This document shows positions 51,374 through 60,561 of a DNA stretch of 64,000 nt, in pieces. The position numbers were made by a program, and so were the translations under genes. The notes beneath the pieces are model-generated. The model had not been told where the DNA came from and did no database searches. It saw nothing but the letters and a program-made list of their open reading frames with translations. This stretch comes from Actibacterium naphthalenivorans (GTDB lineage: Bacteria > Pseudomonadota > Alphaproteobacteria > Rhodobacterales > Rhodobacteraceae): NCBI RefSeq assembly GCF_014196965.1, contig NZ_JACIEQ010000003.1:434001-498000 (forward strand), written 5' to 3'. Numbering within the stretch: the first letter of the stretch is position 1; each line of letters starts with the position of its first letter.

Positions 51374-52873
51374 TTAGAACGGCAATTGATGCGGTACGCG
51401 CTGGGTCGAGATCCAGCGCTGCTTGGTGAAGGCCTGAATGGCGCCTTTCGGCCCCCATTTGCCGCCGCCACCCGACGCGCCGAACCCGCTGAACGGGCAG
51501 TGGGGTTCGTCATGCACGGTGGAATCGTTCACATGCACCATGCCCGCGTTGATCCGTTCCGCGATCATTTCGCCCATGGCGATGTCAGAGGTCACGACCG
51601 AGGCCGACAGCCCGTAAGGCGTGTCATTGGCCATGTCGATGGCGTCCTGCACCGATTCCGCACGCACCACGATGGTGGCCGGGCCAAAGATTTCCTCGTT
51701 CCAGACGCGCATTTCGGGGGTGACATCCGTCAGGATCGTCGCCTCGAAGAACGGGGCCTGAGCCGCGCCGCCGCTTTGCACCTTGGCGCCTTGTTCCTGG
51801 GCTTCGGCGATCAGGGCCGTGATGCGCTGCAACTGGCGGTCGTTGATGATCGGACCGATGACGCAGGTTTGTTCCTGCGGATTGGTCGGCACGAAGTTTT
51901 TAGTCTTGGCGACGAACTTCTCAAGGAAGGCGTCATAGATCTTGTCCGCGACGATGATCTTGTCGGCGGACATGCAGATCTGACCCTGGTGCATGAAGGC
52001 GCCGAAAAACGCGAGATCCACAGCCCGGTCGAGATCCGCGTCTTCCAGCACGAGGATCGGGTTCTTGCCACCCAGTTCCAGCATGATCGGTTTGAACGCC
52101 TGCGCACAGGCGGTGTTGAGGATCTTGCCCACGTGGGTCGAGCCGGTAAAGCTCAGCACATTGACGCGCTTGTCATTGACAAAGCTGTCGCCGACCATGG
52201 CCGCGCCGTCGCGCCCGGTGGTCACGACGTTGAAAACCCCCGCCGGGAAGCCCGCGTCCGCGAACAGCTCGGCCATCATCAGACCGCCGGAGACCGGCGA
52301 ATCCTCGGAGGGTTTCAGGATCGCCGTATTGCCCAATGCCAGGGCATAGACGAACCCGCGCAGCGACAGGTACAGCGGGAAGTTCCAGGGCGAGATCACG
52401 CCCACAACGCCCGCAGGCGCGCGCACGGCGCGGTTGACCTTGCCGGGCACTTGCGACGGCAGGATTTCCCCGATTTCACGCGTGGTCAGACCTGCCGCTT
52501 CGCGCAGGGCCAGCGGCACCAGCGAACATTCGAACATGGCCTTGCCAAAGCCGGAGCCGGTCTCGGCGATCAGGACCTGTACGAACTGTTCCTGACGCTC
52601 AGTGAACAATTCGGCGGCCTTGTAAAAGAACGAGGCGCGCGCCGCGGGCGGCAGGGCCGCCCATGCGGGCTGGGCGGCTTTCGCGGCCGCAATCGCTGCG
52701 TCGACATCAGCCTGGGACGCATCCGCGCATTGCGCGAACAGATCCCCGGTGGTCGGGTTGTGATCGTCAAAGGTGGTATCGCCGGCCGCAGGCGTCCATT
52801 CGCCATTGATGAACAGCTTGCGCGCCTCGCTGGGTGCAGCGTTGTCTTTGCTGGTTTCTAGCCAATCAAACAT
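51374..52873 (-). CDS. aldehyde dehydrogenase (benzaldehyde/vanillin dehydrogenase type)
   Basis: NAD(P)+-dependent aldehyde dehydrogenase of 499 aa. The catalytic Glu lies in ELGGKNPI and the catalytic Cys in GQICMSADKI; SPWNFPLYLSLR and FTGSTHVGK belong to the cofactor site. The pattern resembles enzymes oxidising benzaldehyde or vanillin-type aldehydes to benzoates, which would feed benABCD or the gentisate route. The ATG at 52873 follows GGGGGGAA. It is divergent from the AraC gene and may be its target. Substrate is inferred from context. Confidence 0.88.
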   Translation of the reverse strand: MFDWLETSKDNAAPSEARKLFINGEWTPAAGDTTFDDHNPTTGDLFAQCADASQADVDAAIAAAKAAQPAWAALPPAARASFFYKAAELFTERQEQFVQVLIAETGSGFGKAMFECSLVPLALREAAGLTTREIGEILPSQVPGKVNRAVRAPAGVVGVISPWNFPLYLSLRGFVYALALGNTAILKPSEDSPVSGGLMMAELFADAGFPAGVFNVVTTGRDGAAMVGDSFVNDKRVNVLSFTGSTHVGKILNTACAQAFKPIMLELGGKNPILVLEDADLDRAVDLAFFGAFMHQGQICMSADKIIVADKIYDAFLEKFVAKTKNFVPTNPQEQTCVIGPIINDRQLQRITALIAEAQEQGAKVQSGGAAQAPFFEATILTDVTPEMRVWNEEIFGPATIVVRAESVQDAIDMANDTPYGLSASVVTSDIAMGEMIAERINAGMVHVNDSTVHDEPHCPFSGFGASGGGGKWGPKGAIQAFTKQRWISTQRVPHQLPF

Positions 52874-53182
52874 AAAGTTCCCCCCATTTTTAGCATCAAG
52901 AGAGAATAAGTATCCCGCAGGGAAGAGGGTAGTCACAAGACTCTCAATTTCTTGTATGATATTTTCAAATTCCATCGCGGGCAGGTCGCGCTCGGGTGGT
53001 TTGTAGCCGTATCGTCGGGGCTGCTTCCAGTGGTTCGTGACGGGGGGTTACTGCCAGGCCCCGGGGCGCCGCCCTTTGTTTTTCGCGTACGCGCGTTATA
53101 TTGTTGGCGGTTGATGCACCGCCTCATACCCCCTGTCCTGGTTGAGGTTGCGCATCACCCCGGACCGCCAAGGAGCGCCGTC
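52874..53182. other. divergent promoter region of the aldehyde dehydrogenase and AraC genes
   Basis: 309 bases, with a comparatively AT-rich core around 52900-52975 where both promoters probably lie, and a GC-rich leader toward the AraC ATG. No gene or strong inverted repeat was recognised. A frame open through this region into AraC has no family resemblance upstream of 53183. Confidence 0.6.
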
Positions 53183-54070
53183 ATGGCCGCAGAAAAGCTT
53201 GTTGAATACCGAAGTGTACAGCATTCAGCCCAGAGCGAAGCCTCTGTCTATCTGACCACGGACACCGCGCATGTGGACCTTCGATTCGACAATCCCCTGA
53301 TCTGTTGCATGCGGGCAGGACGCAAGATCATGCGCGTCAACGAGTCCGAGCCGTTCGATTTTCTGCCGGGCGAGACGCTGTTCGTCAACGCCTCGATGGC
53401 GATGAGCATCGTCTTTCCGGAGGCGGCGCCGGACCGGCCTGCGGAATGCATGGTCATCGAGTTTGACAGGGTCGAGCTTGACCGGATCGTCACGCGGATC
53501 AACGCCTCGCTTCGCGCCAAGGGTCATGAAGAGCGGATGGAACTTGACTGGTCGAATTTCGCGCATCTGCGCCAGGCCAGGGAAGTTCAGGCGCAAATGG
53601 ACCGCATAATGCACCTTTATGAAACCGAAACCGGGGCGCTGCGCGAGGTTCTGATTGAATCCGCGCATTGCGAACTGGTGTTGCGTCTGTTGCAGGCCCA
53701 AGAAGCGGATCTTCTGAAAAAGCGTCGCAGAAACATGGCCGACACCGGCCTGAATGCCGTGGTCGAGGCCATCGTGCAACACCCCGAGGCACGCTTTACA
53801 TCCGAAGAACTGGCCCGCGTTGCCCGCATGAGCGAGGCCAGCCTGTTCCGGCACTTCAAGGCCCGCTACGGCAAGACCCCGGCCAAATTCGCCACCGCGC
53901 ACCGCATGTCACGCGCGCGCGAACTGCTGGCGGACCGGTCGATCAAGGATGTGGCGCATGCGCTGGGATTTACCGATGTCGGCCATTTTTCCCGCGTCTT
54001 CCACGAGACCATCGGCGAAACCCCAAGCGTGGTGCAGCGCCGCAACCGAAGCGGTCGCAAGCTTCATTGA
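53183..54070 (+). CDS. AraC/XylS family regulator, probable BenR-like activator
   Basis: Regulator of 295 aa. The N-terminal half resembles AraC-type effector domains (PLICCMRAGRKIMRVNES, FLPGETLFVNASM), and the C-terminal double helix-turn-helix includes FTSEELARVARMSEASLFRHF and KDVAHALGFTDVGHFSRVFHE. AAGGAG sits before the ATG. It lies directly upstream of catB-benABCD, whose control region carries a 21-base-spaced direct repeat as XylS/BenR proteins bind. Benzoate or muconate is the expected effector (inference). Confidence 0.87.
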   Translation: MAAEKLVEYRSVQHSAQSEASVYLTTDTAHVDLRFDNPLICCMRAGRKIMRVNESEPFDFLPGETLFVNASMAMSIVFPEAAPDRPAECMVIEFDRVELDRIVTRINASLRAKGHEERMELDWSNFAHLRQAREVQAQMDRIMHLYETETGALREVLIESAHCELVLRLLQAQEADLLKKRRRNMADTGLNAVVEAIVQHPEARFTSEELARVARMSEASLFRHFKARYGKTPAKFATAHRMSRARELLADRSIKDVAHALGFTDVGHFSRVFHETIGETPSVVQRRNRSGRKLH

Positions 54071-54161
54071 TCCCGTCTGCCGGCAATCGGCCGCCCCGCG
54101 CCCCCCCGGCGAAAAGCGTCCTCTTGCGGGCCTCGTGATCGGGCTTTCATGCGAGACCGGA

Positions 54162-54208
54162 CAGATGGCCCCCGGCCTGAAGGTGCAGATGGCCCCCGGC
54201 CTGAAGGT
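54162..54208 (+). repeat. 24-bp tandem duplication
   Basis: The unit CAGATGGCCCCCGGCCTGAAGGTG is present once at 54162-54185 and again at 54186-54208, where it ends in A instead of the final G. It lies in the non-coding gap between the AraC gene and catB. The second copy overlaps the start of the AraC-type direct repeat, so slippage here may have altered promoter spacing. Confidence 0.85.
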
Positions 54209-54233
54209 ATTGCCTGAGACCCATCCGGTATTG
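54200..54233. promoter_or_regulatory. 21-bp-spaced direct repeat, likely AraC/XylS-type activator site
   Basis: CCTGAAGGTATTG (54200-54212) and CCATCCGGTATTG (54221-54233) share CC-N4-GGTATTG at a spacing of exactly 21 bases, two helical turns. XylS/BenR-type regulators bind two such half-sites just upstream of the -35 element. A TTGACA hexamer begins 17 bases further on, at 54251. Confidence 0.6.
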
Positions 54234-54295
54234 GACTAAACCTGGGCTCTTTGACACTTTCGCTGTGTGATAGACCTCAGAATTGGACCGGCGCC

Positions 54296-55444
54296 TTGAC
54301 TACCATCGACCGCATTCAAGCAACGATCGCCGACATTCCCACCATCCGCGGGCATGTTCTTTCGATGACGACAATGATGTGCCAGTCCATCGTTCTGGTG
54401 AAGGTATTCTTTTCGGACGGCTCCGTTGGGCTGGGCGAAGGCACGACCATCGGCGGCATGACCTATTGCCCGGAAAGCCCCGAAAGCATCAAGCTGGCCA
54501 TCGACGCCTATCTGGCCCCCGCCCTTGTGGGGCAGGATGCGGACAGGATCGCGGCGGCCTCGTTGCTGATGGCGAAGACGGTGCAGGGCAACACAATCGC
54601 GCGCTGCGCCATTGAAACCGCGCTTTGGGATGGCCTGGCAAGGCGCCTGAACGTGTCCGTGGCGCAGCTGTTCGGCGGCGCGGTGCACAGCAGCCTGCCC
54701 GTCGCCTGGACCCTTGCCAGCGGCAATTCGCAGACCGACGCCGAGGAAGCGTTGGAGATGCTGGAAATCCGGCGGCACAATGTCTTCAAGCTGAAGATCG
54801 GCAAGCGCGCGGTGCGTGACGATGTGGCCCATGTGGCGGGCATCAAGAAGGCGGTGGGTGACAGGGCCAGCATCCGGGTGGATGTCAATCAGGCCTGGGG
54901 CATCACCGACGCGCGCTGGGGTCTTGCCGGGCTTCAGGAGATCGGCGTCGATCTGGTCGAACAGCCGATCCCGCGCGGGTATACCGCCGCGCTCAAAGAG
55001 CTGACCTCTTCCTACGAGATTGCGGTGATGGCCGATGAATCGCTTCAGGGCCCCGAGGATGCGGCCCAGGTCGCGGCGCAGCGTTCGGCGGATGTCTTTG
55101 CCATCAAGATCGCACAATCCGGCGGGCTTGCGCCGGCGCGCGACGTGATCACCATCGCCCATACGGCAGGCATCGACACCTATGGCGGCACCATGCTTGA
55201 GGCCGGCGTCGGGACGGCCGCGGCGCTTCAGCTTTTTTCGACGATCCCGAAGATGCGTTGGGGCACCGAACTTTTCGGTCCGCTGTTGCTGCGCGACGAA
55301 ATTCTGGCCGAGCCGCTTCAATACGGGGACTTCTCGGTCACAGTGCCCGCCGGACCCGGACTCGGAGTCGATCTTGATGAGGACAAGGTCGCTTTTTACA
55401 GCCGGGATCGGGCACGATCGGTGGCCCTGGCCGCGGGGAGCTAA
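54296..55444 (+). CDS. catB: muconate cycloisomerase
   Basis: Enolase-superfamily enzyme of 382 aa that turns cis,cis-muconate into muconolactone in the catechol ortho pathway. Catalytic residues are K165 and K167 (KLKIG), metal ligands D196, E222 and D247, and the base K271; their positions are each two lower than in the P. putida enzyme when the TTG at 54296 is the start, which supports that start. DIPTIR and TTIGGMTY near the N-terminus are typical. A TTG at 54251 would add 15 residues but coincides with a TTGACA promoter hexamer. catA and catC are not in the window. Confidence 0.9.
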   Translation: MTTIDRIQATIADIPTIRGHVLSMTTMMCQSIVLVKVFFSDGSVGLGEGTTIGGMTYCPESPESIKLAIDAYLAPALVGQDADRIAAASLLMAKTVQGNTIARCAIETALWDGLARRLNVSVAQLFGGAVHSSLPVAWTLASGNSQTDAEEALEMLEIRRHNVFKLKIGKRAVRDDVAHVAGIKKAVGDRASIRVDVNQAWGITDARWGLAGLQEIGVDLVEQPIPRGYTAALKELTSSYEIAVMADESLQGPEDAAQVAAQRSADVFAIKIAQSGGLAPARDVITIAHTAGIDTYGGTMLEAGVGTAAALQLFSTIPKMRWGTELFGPLLLRDEILAEPLQYGDFSVTVPAGPGLGVDLDEDKVAFYSRDRARSVALAAGS

Positions 55445-55447
55445 GAA

Positions 55448-55465
55448 CAAAACACCGATGTTTTG
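55448..55465. promoter_or_regulatory. inverted repeat between catB and benA
   Basis: CAAAACA-CCGA-TGTTTTG is a perfect 7-bp stem with a 4-base loop, just after the catB stop and 59 bases before benA. It could be an operator for benA or a weak terminator for catB; the sequence does not decide. Confidence 0.4.
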
Positions 55466-55523
55466 AGGAAAACAGCGCCGCCCTGCGGCACACTATGGCT
55501 TATGGCTTGCGAGGAGGAAAACC

Positions 55524-56906
55524 ATGTTTACCCAGCCAGGACTTGATGAACTGAGCCGTCGTCTGGACGGTATGGTCGAAAAAGACCCGGAAAACGGCGT
55601 GTTCCGTGCCAAGCGCGACATGTTCAGCGATGAAGAGCTGTTCGAGCTTGAGATGAAGCATATTTTCGAAGGGAACTGGATCTATCTGGCGCATGAAAGC
55701 CAGATCCCCAACCCGAACGATTACTTCACCACCTATATGGGCCGTCAGCCGATCGTGATCACCCGCGACAAGACCGGCGAACTGCACGCGTTCATCAACG
55801 CCTGTAGCCACCGGGGCGCGATGCTCTGCCGGTTCAAGCGACAGAACAAATCCACCTTCACCTGCCCGTTCCACGGCTGGACCTTTGGCAACACCGGCAA
55901 GCTTTTGAAGGTCAAGGACCCCAAGGGCGCGGGCTATCCCGAGCAGTTCAACAAGGACGGCAGCCACGATCTGAAACGTGTGGCGCGGTTCGAAAGCTAT
56001 CGCGGCTTCCTTTTCGGCAGCCTCAGCGAGGATGTGCAAAGCCTTACCGATTATCTGGGCGAAGCCACGAAGATGATCGACATGGTCTGCGACCAGTCCG
56101 ACGACGGGCTTGAGGTTCTGCGCGGCTCGTCCAGCTATACCTATAATGGCAACTGGAAGCTTCAGGCCGAAAACGGCGCCGATGGCTATCACGTGTCGGC
56201 GGTGCACTGGAACTATGTGGCCACCACATCGCGTCGCGGCGAGGAAAAAGAAGACAACATCAAGGCGGTGGATGCCTCGAAATGGGCCAAGCAGAAGGGC
56301 GGGTATTACGCCTTTGAAAACGGCCATATCATGCTGTGGACGACCTGGGCCGACCCGACCAACCGCCCGCTTTACCCGCGCCGCGACGAATTGGTCGAAC
56401 GGTTTGGCGAGGCCAAGGCGGATTGGATGATCGGCTATCTGCGCAACCTGTGTCTGTACCCGAACCTGTTCCTGATGGATCAGTTCAGCTCGCAGCTGCG
56501 CGTGTTCCGCCCGATCTCGGTCGACAAGACCGAAGTGACGATCTATTGCATCGCACCCAAAGGCGAAGACCAGGACGCGCGCACCAAGCGCATTCGCCAA
56601 TACGAGGATTTCTTCAACGCCTCGGGCATGGCCACGCCGGACGATCTGGAAGAATTCCGCGCCTGCCAACTGGGCTATGAAGGTCGCGCCGCCGAATGGA
56701 ACGACCTGAGCCGCGGGGCGACCCAATGGATCGACGGGCCGGACGAAGAGGCCAAATCCATCGGGCTCGCGCCGGTTTCCTCGGGCGCGCGCACCGAAGA
56801 TGAGGGCCTGTTCGTCATTCAGCACAATCACTGGGTCGAACGCATGAACGACGCGATCGCGGAAGAGCGTGAAAACGTGGCGCCGATGCGCCTGGCGGGG
56901 GAGTAA
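55524..56906 (+). CDS. benA: benzoate 1,2-dioxygenase large subunit
   Basis: Catalytic subunit of 460 aa of the two-component benzoate/toluate dioxygenase family. The Rieske ligands are C94, H96, C114 and H117; the iron site is N217, D220, H223 and H228. The N-terminal [20 protein letters not shown] and the C-terminal [10 protein letters not shown] are close to BenA. It forms 1,2-dihydroxycyclohexa-3,5-diene-1-carboxylate from benzoate. AGGAGGAAAACC precedes the ATG. BenB follows 5 bases later. Confidence 0.95.
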   Translation: MFTQPGLDELSRRLDGMVEKDPENGVFRAKRDMFSDEELFELEMKHIFEGNWIYLAHESQIPNPNDYFTTYMGRQPIVITRDKTGELHAFINACSHRGAMLCRFKRQNKSTFTCPFHGWTFGNTGKLLKVKDPKGAGYPEQFNKDGSHDLKRVARFESYRGFLFGSLSEDVQSLTDYLGEATKMIDMVCDQSDDGLEVLRGSSSYTYNGNWKLQAENGADGYHVSAVHWNYVATTSRRGEEKEDNIKAVDASKWAKQKGGYYAFENGHIMLWTTWADPTNRPLYPRRDELVERFGEAKADWMIGYLRNLCLYPNLFLMDQFSSQLRVFRPISVDKTEVTIYCIAPKGEDQDARTKRIRQYEDFFNASGMATPDDLEEFRACQLGYEGRAAEWNDLSRGATQWIDGPDEEAKSIGLAPVSSGARTEDEGLFVIQHNHWVERMNDAIAEERENVAPMRLAGE

Positions 56907-56911
56907 GACAG

Positions 56912-57436
56912 ATGCCGATGACAAACACTGCCGTTTCGGCCGCCGCCGCTTTGGATATCGACGAGATCCGCGCCTTTCTTTATGCCGAGGCGCGCGCGCT
57001 TGACGATCGCGACTGGGATACATGGCTGGCCTTCTATCACGAAGACGCGCCGTTCTGGATGCCCGCCTGGGATGATTTCGACACGCCGACCGAAGACCCG
57101 GCCAACGAAATGTCGCTGATCTATTATCAGGACAAATCGGGGATCGAGGACCGGGTGTTCCGCATCAAGACGGACCGCTCCTCGGCGACCAGCCTGCCCG
57201 AGCCGCGCACATCGCACAACATCAGCAATGTCGAAGTGGTGTCGCGCGACGGGACCGAAGTGAAGATCCGCTTCAACTGGTTCACGCTGAACTATCGCTA
57301 CAACACCACCGATACGTATTTCGGCACCTCGTTCTACACGATCGATACCGCATCGGGACAGCCGCTGATCATGGATAAAAAGGTCTTGTTGAAAAACGAC
57401 CTGATCCACCACGTGATCGACGTCTACCACATCTGA
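56912..57436 (+). CDS. benB: benzoate 1,2-dioxygenase small subunit
   Basis: Beta subunit of 174 aa, NTF2-like. Typical BenB/XylY stretches are YAEARALDDRDWDTWLAFYHEDAPFW (split: DDRDWDTWLAFY is diagnostic), MSLIYYQDKSGIEDRVFRI, RTSHNISNVEV and the C-terminal KKVLLKNDLIHHVIDVYHI. It forms the hexameric oxygenase with BenA. Confidence 0.95.
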   Translation: MPMTNTAVSAAAALDIDEIRAFLYAEARALDDRDWDTWLAFYHEDAPFWMPAWDDFDTPTEDPANEMSLIYYQDKSGIEDRVFRIKTDRSSATSLPEPRTSHNISNVEVVSRDGTEVKIRFNWFTLNYRYNTTDTYFGTSFYTIDTASGQPLIMDKKVLLKNDLIHHVIDVYHI

Positions 57437-57490
57437 TCCAAAATCTACGGGGACGGCGCGCCATCCGACTGGCGCGCCGAGGGAAGAGAT

Positions 57491-58510
57491 ATGAGCTATA
57501 AAATTGCACTGAACTTCGAAGACGGGGTCACCCGCATCATCGATTGCGACGAAGACGAACTGGTCACGGACGCCGCCTTTCGTCAGCGGATCAACGTGCC
57601 GATGGATTGCCGCGACGGGGTCTGCGGCACCTGCAAATGCTTCTGCGAGGAAGGTTCCTACGAGCTGGAATTCTACCACGAAGACGCGATGACCGAGGAA
57701 GAAGAAGCAGAAGGCTATGTTCTGACCTGCCAGATGACCCCGGAATCCGATTGCGTGATCCGGGTGCCGGCCTCGTCGCTGGCCTGCAAGACCGGCGCGG
57801 AAAAAGTGCCGGCCACGGTCACGGCGGTCGAAACCCTGTCGGACACGTCTTTCCGGCTTGAGGTCACCCCCGCCAAACAGGTTGCGTTCCTGCCGGGGCA
57901 ATATGTGAACATCGAGGTTCCGGGCACCGGCCAGCATCGCTCCTATTCATTTTCCTCGCATCCCGATGCCGCCACGGGCAGCTTTCTGATCCGCAACCTG
58001 CCGGGCGGGATGATGAGCACCTATCTGGCCGAGCGCGCCAAAGCCGGTGACACGCTGGAGCTGACCGGGCCGATGGGCACCTTCTATCTGCGCCCCGCCG
58101 AACGCCCCCTGCTGTTTCTTGCGGGCGGCACCGGGCTTGCGCCGTTCCTGTCGATGCTGGAACTTCTGGCCGACAAGCCGACCGAACACCCGATCCGACT
58201 GTTCTATGCGGTGACACGCGACGCCGATCTGGTCGAACTGGACCGGATCACCGCGCTGGCGGCAAAAATGCCGAACCTGACCGTGGAAACCGTTGTGGCG
58301 GATGCCGACAGCGACCACGCCAAGAAGGGCTTTGTCACCGATCACCTGACGGCGGAGGATTTCAACGGCGGCGATGTCGATGTGTACCTGTGCGGCCCGC
58401 CCCCGATGGTGGATGCGGTGCGCGGCCATATGGCCGATCTGGGCGTGACCCCGGCGCATTTCCATTTCGAAAAGTTCAACCCCTCCGAAGCCGAAGCGGA
58501 CGCCGCCTGA
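57491..58510 (+). CDS. benC: benzoate 1,2-dioxygenase electron transfer component
   Basis: NADH reductase of 339 aa with an N-terminal plant-type [2Fe-2S] domain (cysteines in CRDGVCGTCKCFC and LTCQM), an FAD domain (RSYSFSSHPD) and an NAD domain (LAGGTGLAPFLSML and CGPPPMVDAV). It supplies electrons to BenAB directly, without a separate ferredoxin. Its stop shares one base with the benD start (TGATG). Confidence 0.95.
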   Translation: MSYKIALNFEDGVTRIIDCDEDELVTDAAFRQRINVPMDCRDGVCGTCKCFCEEGSYELEFYHEDAMTEEEEAEGYVLTCQMTPESDCVIRVPASSLACKTGAEKVPATVTAVETLSDTSFRLEVTPAKQVAFLPGQYVNIEVPGTGQHRSYSFSSHPDAATGSFLIRNLPGGMMSTYLAERAKAGDTLELTGPMGTFYLRPAERPLLFLAGGTGLAPFLSMLELLADKPTEHPIRLFYAVTRDADLVELDRITALAAKMPNLTVETVVADADSDHAKKGFVTDHLTAEDFNGGDVDVYLCGPPPMVDAVRGHMADLGVTPAHFHFEKFNPSEAEADAA

Positions 58511-59286
58511 TGGCCCGGTTCACCGACAAGATCGTCGTCGTCACCGGCGCGGCCCAGGGCATCGGCCGCCGCGTGGCCGAACGCGTCGCGGACGAAGGCG
58601 GCAAGCTGGCGCTGATCGACCGTTCGGATTTGGCCGATGAGGTCGCCGCCGGGATCCGCGCCAAAGGGGGCGAAGCGATCTTTATCGCCGCCGATCTGGA
58701 ACAATGGGACGGCGCGCAAAAGGCAATGACCGAAGCGGTCGAGGCCTATGGCCGGATCGACATCCTGATCAACAACGTGGGCGGCACGATCTGGACCAAA
58801 CCCTTTGAACATTACGCGCCCGAGGAAATTCAGGCCGAGGTCCAGCGCTCGCTGTTTCCGACGCTCTGGTGCTGCCGTGCGGCCCTGCCGACGATGCTGG
58901 AACGCGAAAGCGGCGTGATCGTCAACGTGTCCTCGATCGCCACCCGCAGCCTGAACCGTGTGCCCTATGCCGCGGCCAAGGGCGGGGTAAACGCGATCAC
59001 CGCCTCGCTTGCGTGGGAAGTGGCCGAGCGCGGCGTGCGCGTCGTGGCCAGCGCACCGGGCGGGACCGAAGCCCCCGCGCGGGCGATCCCGCGCCATCCG
59101 GGCGAACAGGATGCGCAGGAACAGGCTTGGTATCAGCAGATCATCGACCAGACGGTCCAGTCCAGCCTGATGAAACGCTACGGCACACTGGATGAGCAGG
59201 CAGGCGCGATCCTGTTTCTGGCATCCGACGACGCCTCCTACATCACCGGCCTGACACTGCCGGTCGGAGGAGGCGATCTGGGATAA
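58510..59286 (+). CDS. benD: 1,2-dihydroxycyclohexa-3,5-diene-1-carboxylate dehydrogenase
   Basis: SDR enzyme of 258 aa that oxidises and decarboxylates the benzoate cis-diol to catechol. The cofactor loop GAAQGIG is at residues 13-19, serines at 141-142, and the catalytic Tyr and Lys are Y153 and K157 in YAAAK. The start at 58510 (MARFTDKIV) was chosen because it joins the benC stop. The next gene, 53 bases on, is the binding protein of an ABC importer. Confidence 0.94.
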   Translation: MARFTDKIVVVTGAAQGIGRRVAERVADEGGKLALIDRSDLADEVAAGIRAKGGEAIFIAADLEQWDGAQKAMTEAVEAYGRIDILINNVGGTIWTKPFEHYAPEEIQAEVQRSLFPTLWCCRAALPTMLERESGVIVNVSSIATRSLNRVPYAAAKGGVNAITASLAWEVAERGVRVVASAPGGTEAPARAIPRHPGEQDAQEQAWYQQIIDQTVQSSLMKRYGTLDEQAGAILFLASDDASYITGLTLPVGGGDLG

Positions 59287-59339
59287 CGACAACCGGGCCA
59301 GGGAGAGGCCCGGGCAATTCACAGGGAGGAGAAATCAAC

Positions 59340-60506
59340 ATGAAAACGACACTCAAGACGGCCCTGGCCGGGCTTGCCACCTGTCTGGCGTTCACGCCCG
59401 CACTGGCCGAAGACATCAAGGTCGGGCTTTTGCTGCCCTATTCGGGCGTCTATGCCAGCCTTGGCCAGGACATCGACGACGGGTTTGCGCTCGCGCTTGA
59501 AACCTATGGCGCCGAGACCGGCGCAACCTTTGACCTGATCCGCGAGGACACCGAGGTCAGCCCGCCGGTGGGCCTTGCCAAGACCCGCAAGCTGGTGCTG
59601 CAGGACAAGGTCGATGTCATGGCGGGCATCGTGTCTTCGGGCGTTCTGGGCGCGGTGCGCGACATGGTGCACGGCTCGAAGGTGCCGCTGATCGTGGCCA
59701 ATGCGGGCAATGACGAGGCCACCGGCGAAAGCTGTAGCCCCTATGTCGTGCGCCTGTCCTTTTCGAATGGTCAGGTGAACCGCCCCATGGGCCAGTGGAT
59801 GTTCGATCAGGGCATCACCAAGGTCTATACGCTGGCCCCCGACTATGCCGCAGGCCACCAGATGATCGACGCGTTCGCAGAGGCCTTTACCGCCGCGGGC
59901 GGCGAGATCGTCGGACAGGAATACACACCCTTCCGCAAGACACAGGATTTCGGCCCCTACCTGACCAAGGCACAGGCCAGCGGCGCCGAGGCCGTCTTTG
60001 TGTTCTATGCGGGCGGCGAAGCGATTTCCTTCGTCAAACAGTATGACAGCTTTGGGCTGAAAACCGATCTGCCGCTTTACGGGTCCGGGTTCCTGACCTC
60101 GTCGCTTTATGTGAATGCCCAGGGTCCGGCGGCCGAAGGCGTGATTACGGCGCTGCACTATGTGCCCACCATTGACTCGGTGGAGAACAAGGATTTCGTG
60201 GCCGCCTTCACCGAAAAGACCGGGCGCATCCCGTCGGAATACGCGGTTCACGGCTATGATTCCGCGCGCGCGCTGATCGAGGCCACCAAAACCGGCGCAT
60301 CCGACCGCGAGACGATCGCCGCCGCCCTCGGCAAGGTCAGCTTTACCGGCCCGCGTGGTCCGCTCAGCATCGACCCCGCGACCAACAACCTGATCCAGCT
60401 GATCTATGTCTACGAGACCGTGGCCGGCGAAACCGGGCTGACCCAGAAGGTTCTGGCAACGCTTCCCGCGCAGCAGGACCCGGTCAACGGCTGCGTGCTG
60501 AAGTAG
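59340..60506 (+). CDS. ABC transporter substrate-binding protein (Liv type), probable benzoate binder
   Basis: Periplasmic binding protein of 388 aa, LivJ/LivK family, with a signal peptide ending PALA near residue 22 and a mature start EDIKVGLLLPYSG. Family segments are TRKLVLQDKVDVMAGIVSSG and LAPDYAAGHQM. Proteins of this branch often bind aromatic acids. Being in one operon with benABCD, it probably binds benzoate. GGGAGGAG precedes the ATG, and a hairpin follows the gene. Confidence 0.88.
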   Translation: MKTTLKTALAGLATCLAFTPALAEDIKVGLLLPYSGVYASLGQDIDDGFALALETYGAETGATFDLIREDTEVSPPVGLAKTRKLVLQDKVDVMAGIVSSGVLGAVRDMVHGSKVPLIVANAGNDEATGESCSPYVVRLSFSNGQVNRPMGQWMFDQGITKVYTLAPDYAAGHQMIDAFAEAFTAAGGEIVGQEYTPFRKTQDFGPYLTKAQASGAEAVFVFYAGGEAISFVKQYDSFGLKTDLPLYGSGFLTSSLYVNAQGPAAEGVITALHYVPTIDSVENKDFVAAFTEKTGRIPSEYAVHGYDSARALIEATKTGASDRETIAAALGKVSFTGPRGPLSIDPATNNLIQLIYVYETVAGETGLTQKVLATLPAQQDPVNGCVLK

Positions 60507-60514
60507 GGACACAT

Positions 60515-60540
60515 CCGGCTGCCCGACCCTGGGCAGCCGG
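60515..60540 (+). terminator. hairpin after the binding-protein gene
   Basis: CCGGCTGCCC and GGGCAGCCGG make a 10-bp stem with a 6-base loop, followed by GCTTTT. It lies between the binding-protein gene and the permease genes. Partial termination or mRNA stabilisation here would give more binding protein than permease, a common arrangement. Confidence 0.8.
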
Positions 60541-60561
60541 GCTTTTGGGGGGAATGAGAAA

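Noticed and set aside
52952-53182. N-terminal extension of the AraC regulator by 77 residues
   Set aside because: It covers the divergent promoter region; the ATG at 53183 has AAGGAG at good spacing and gives the usual AraC length.
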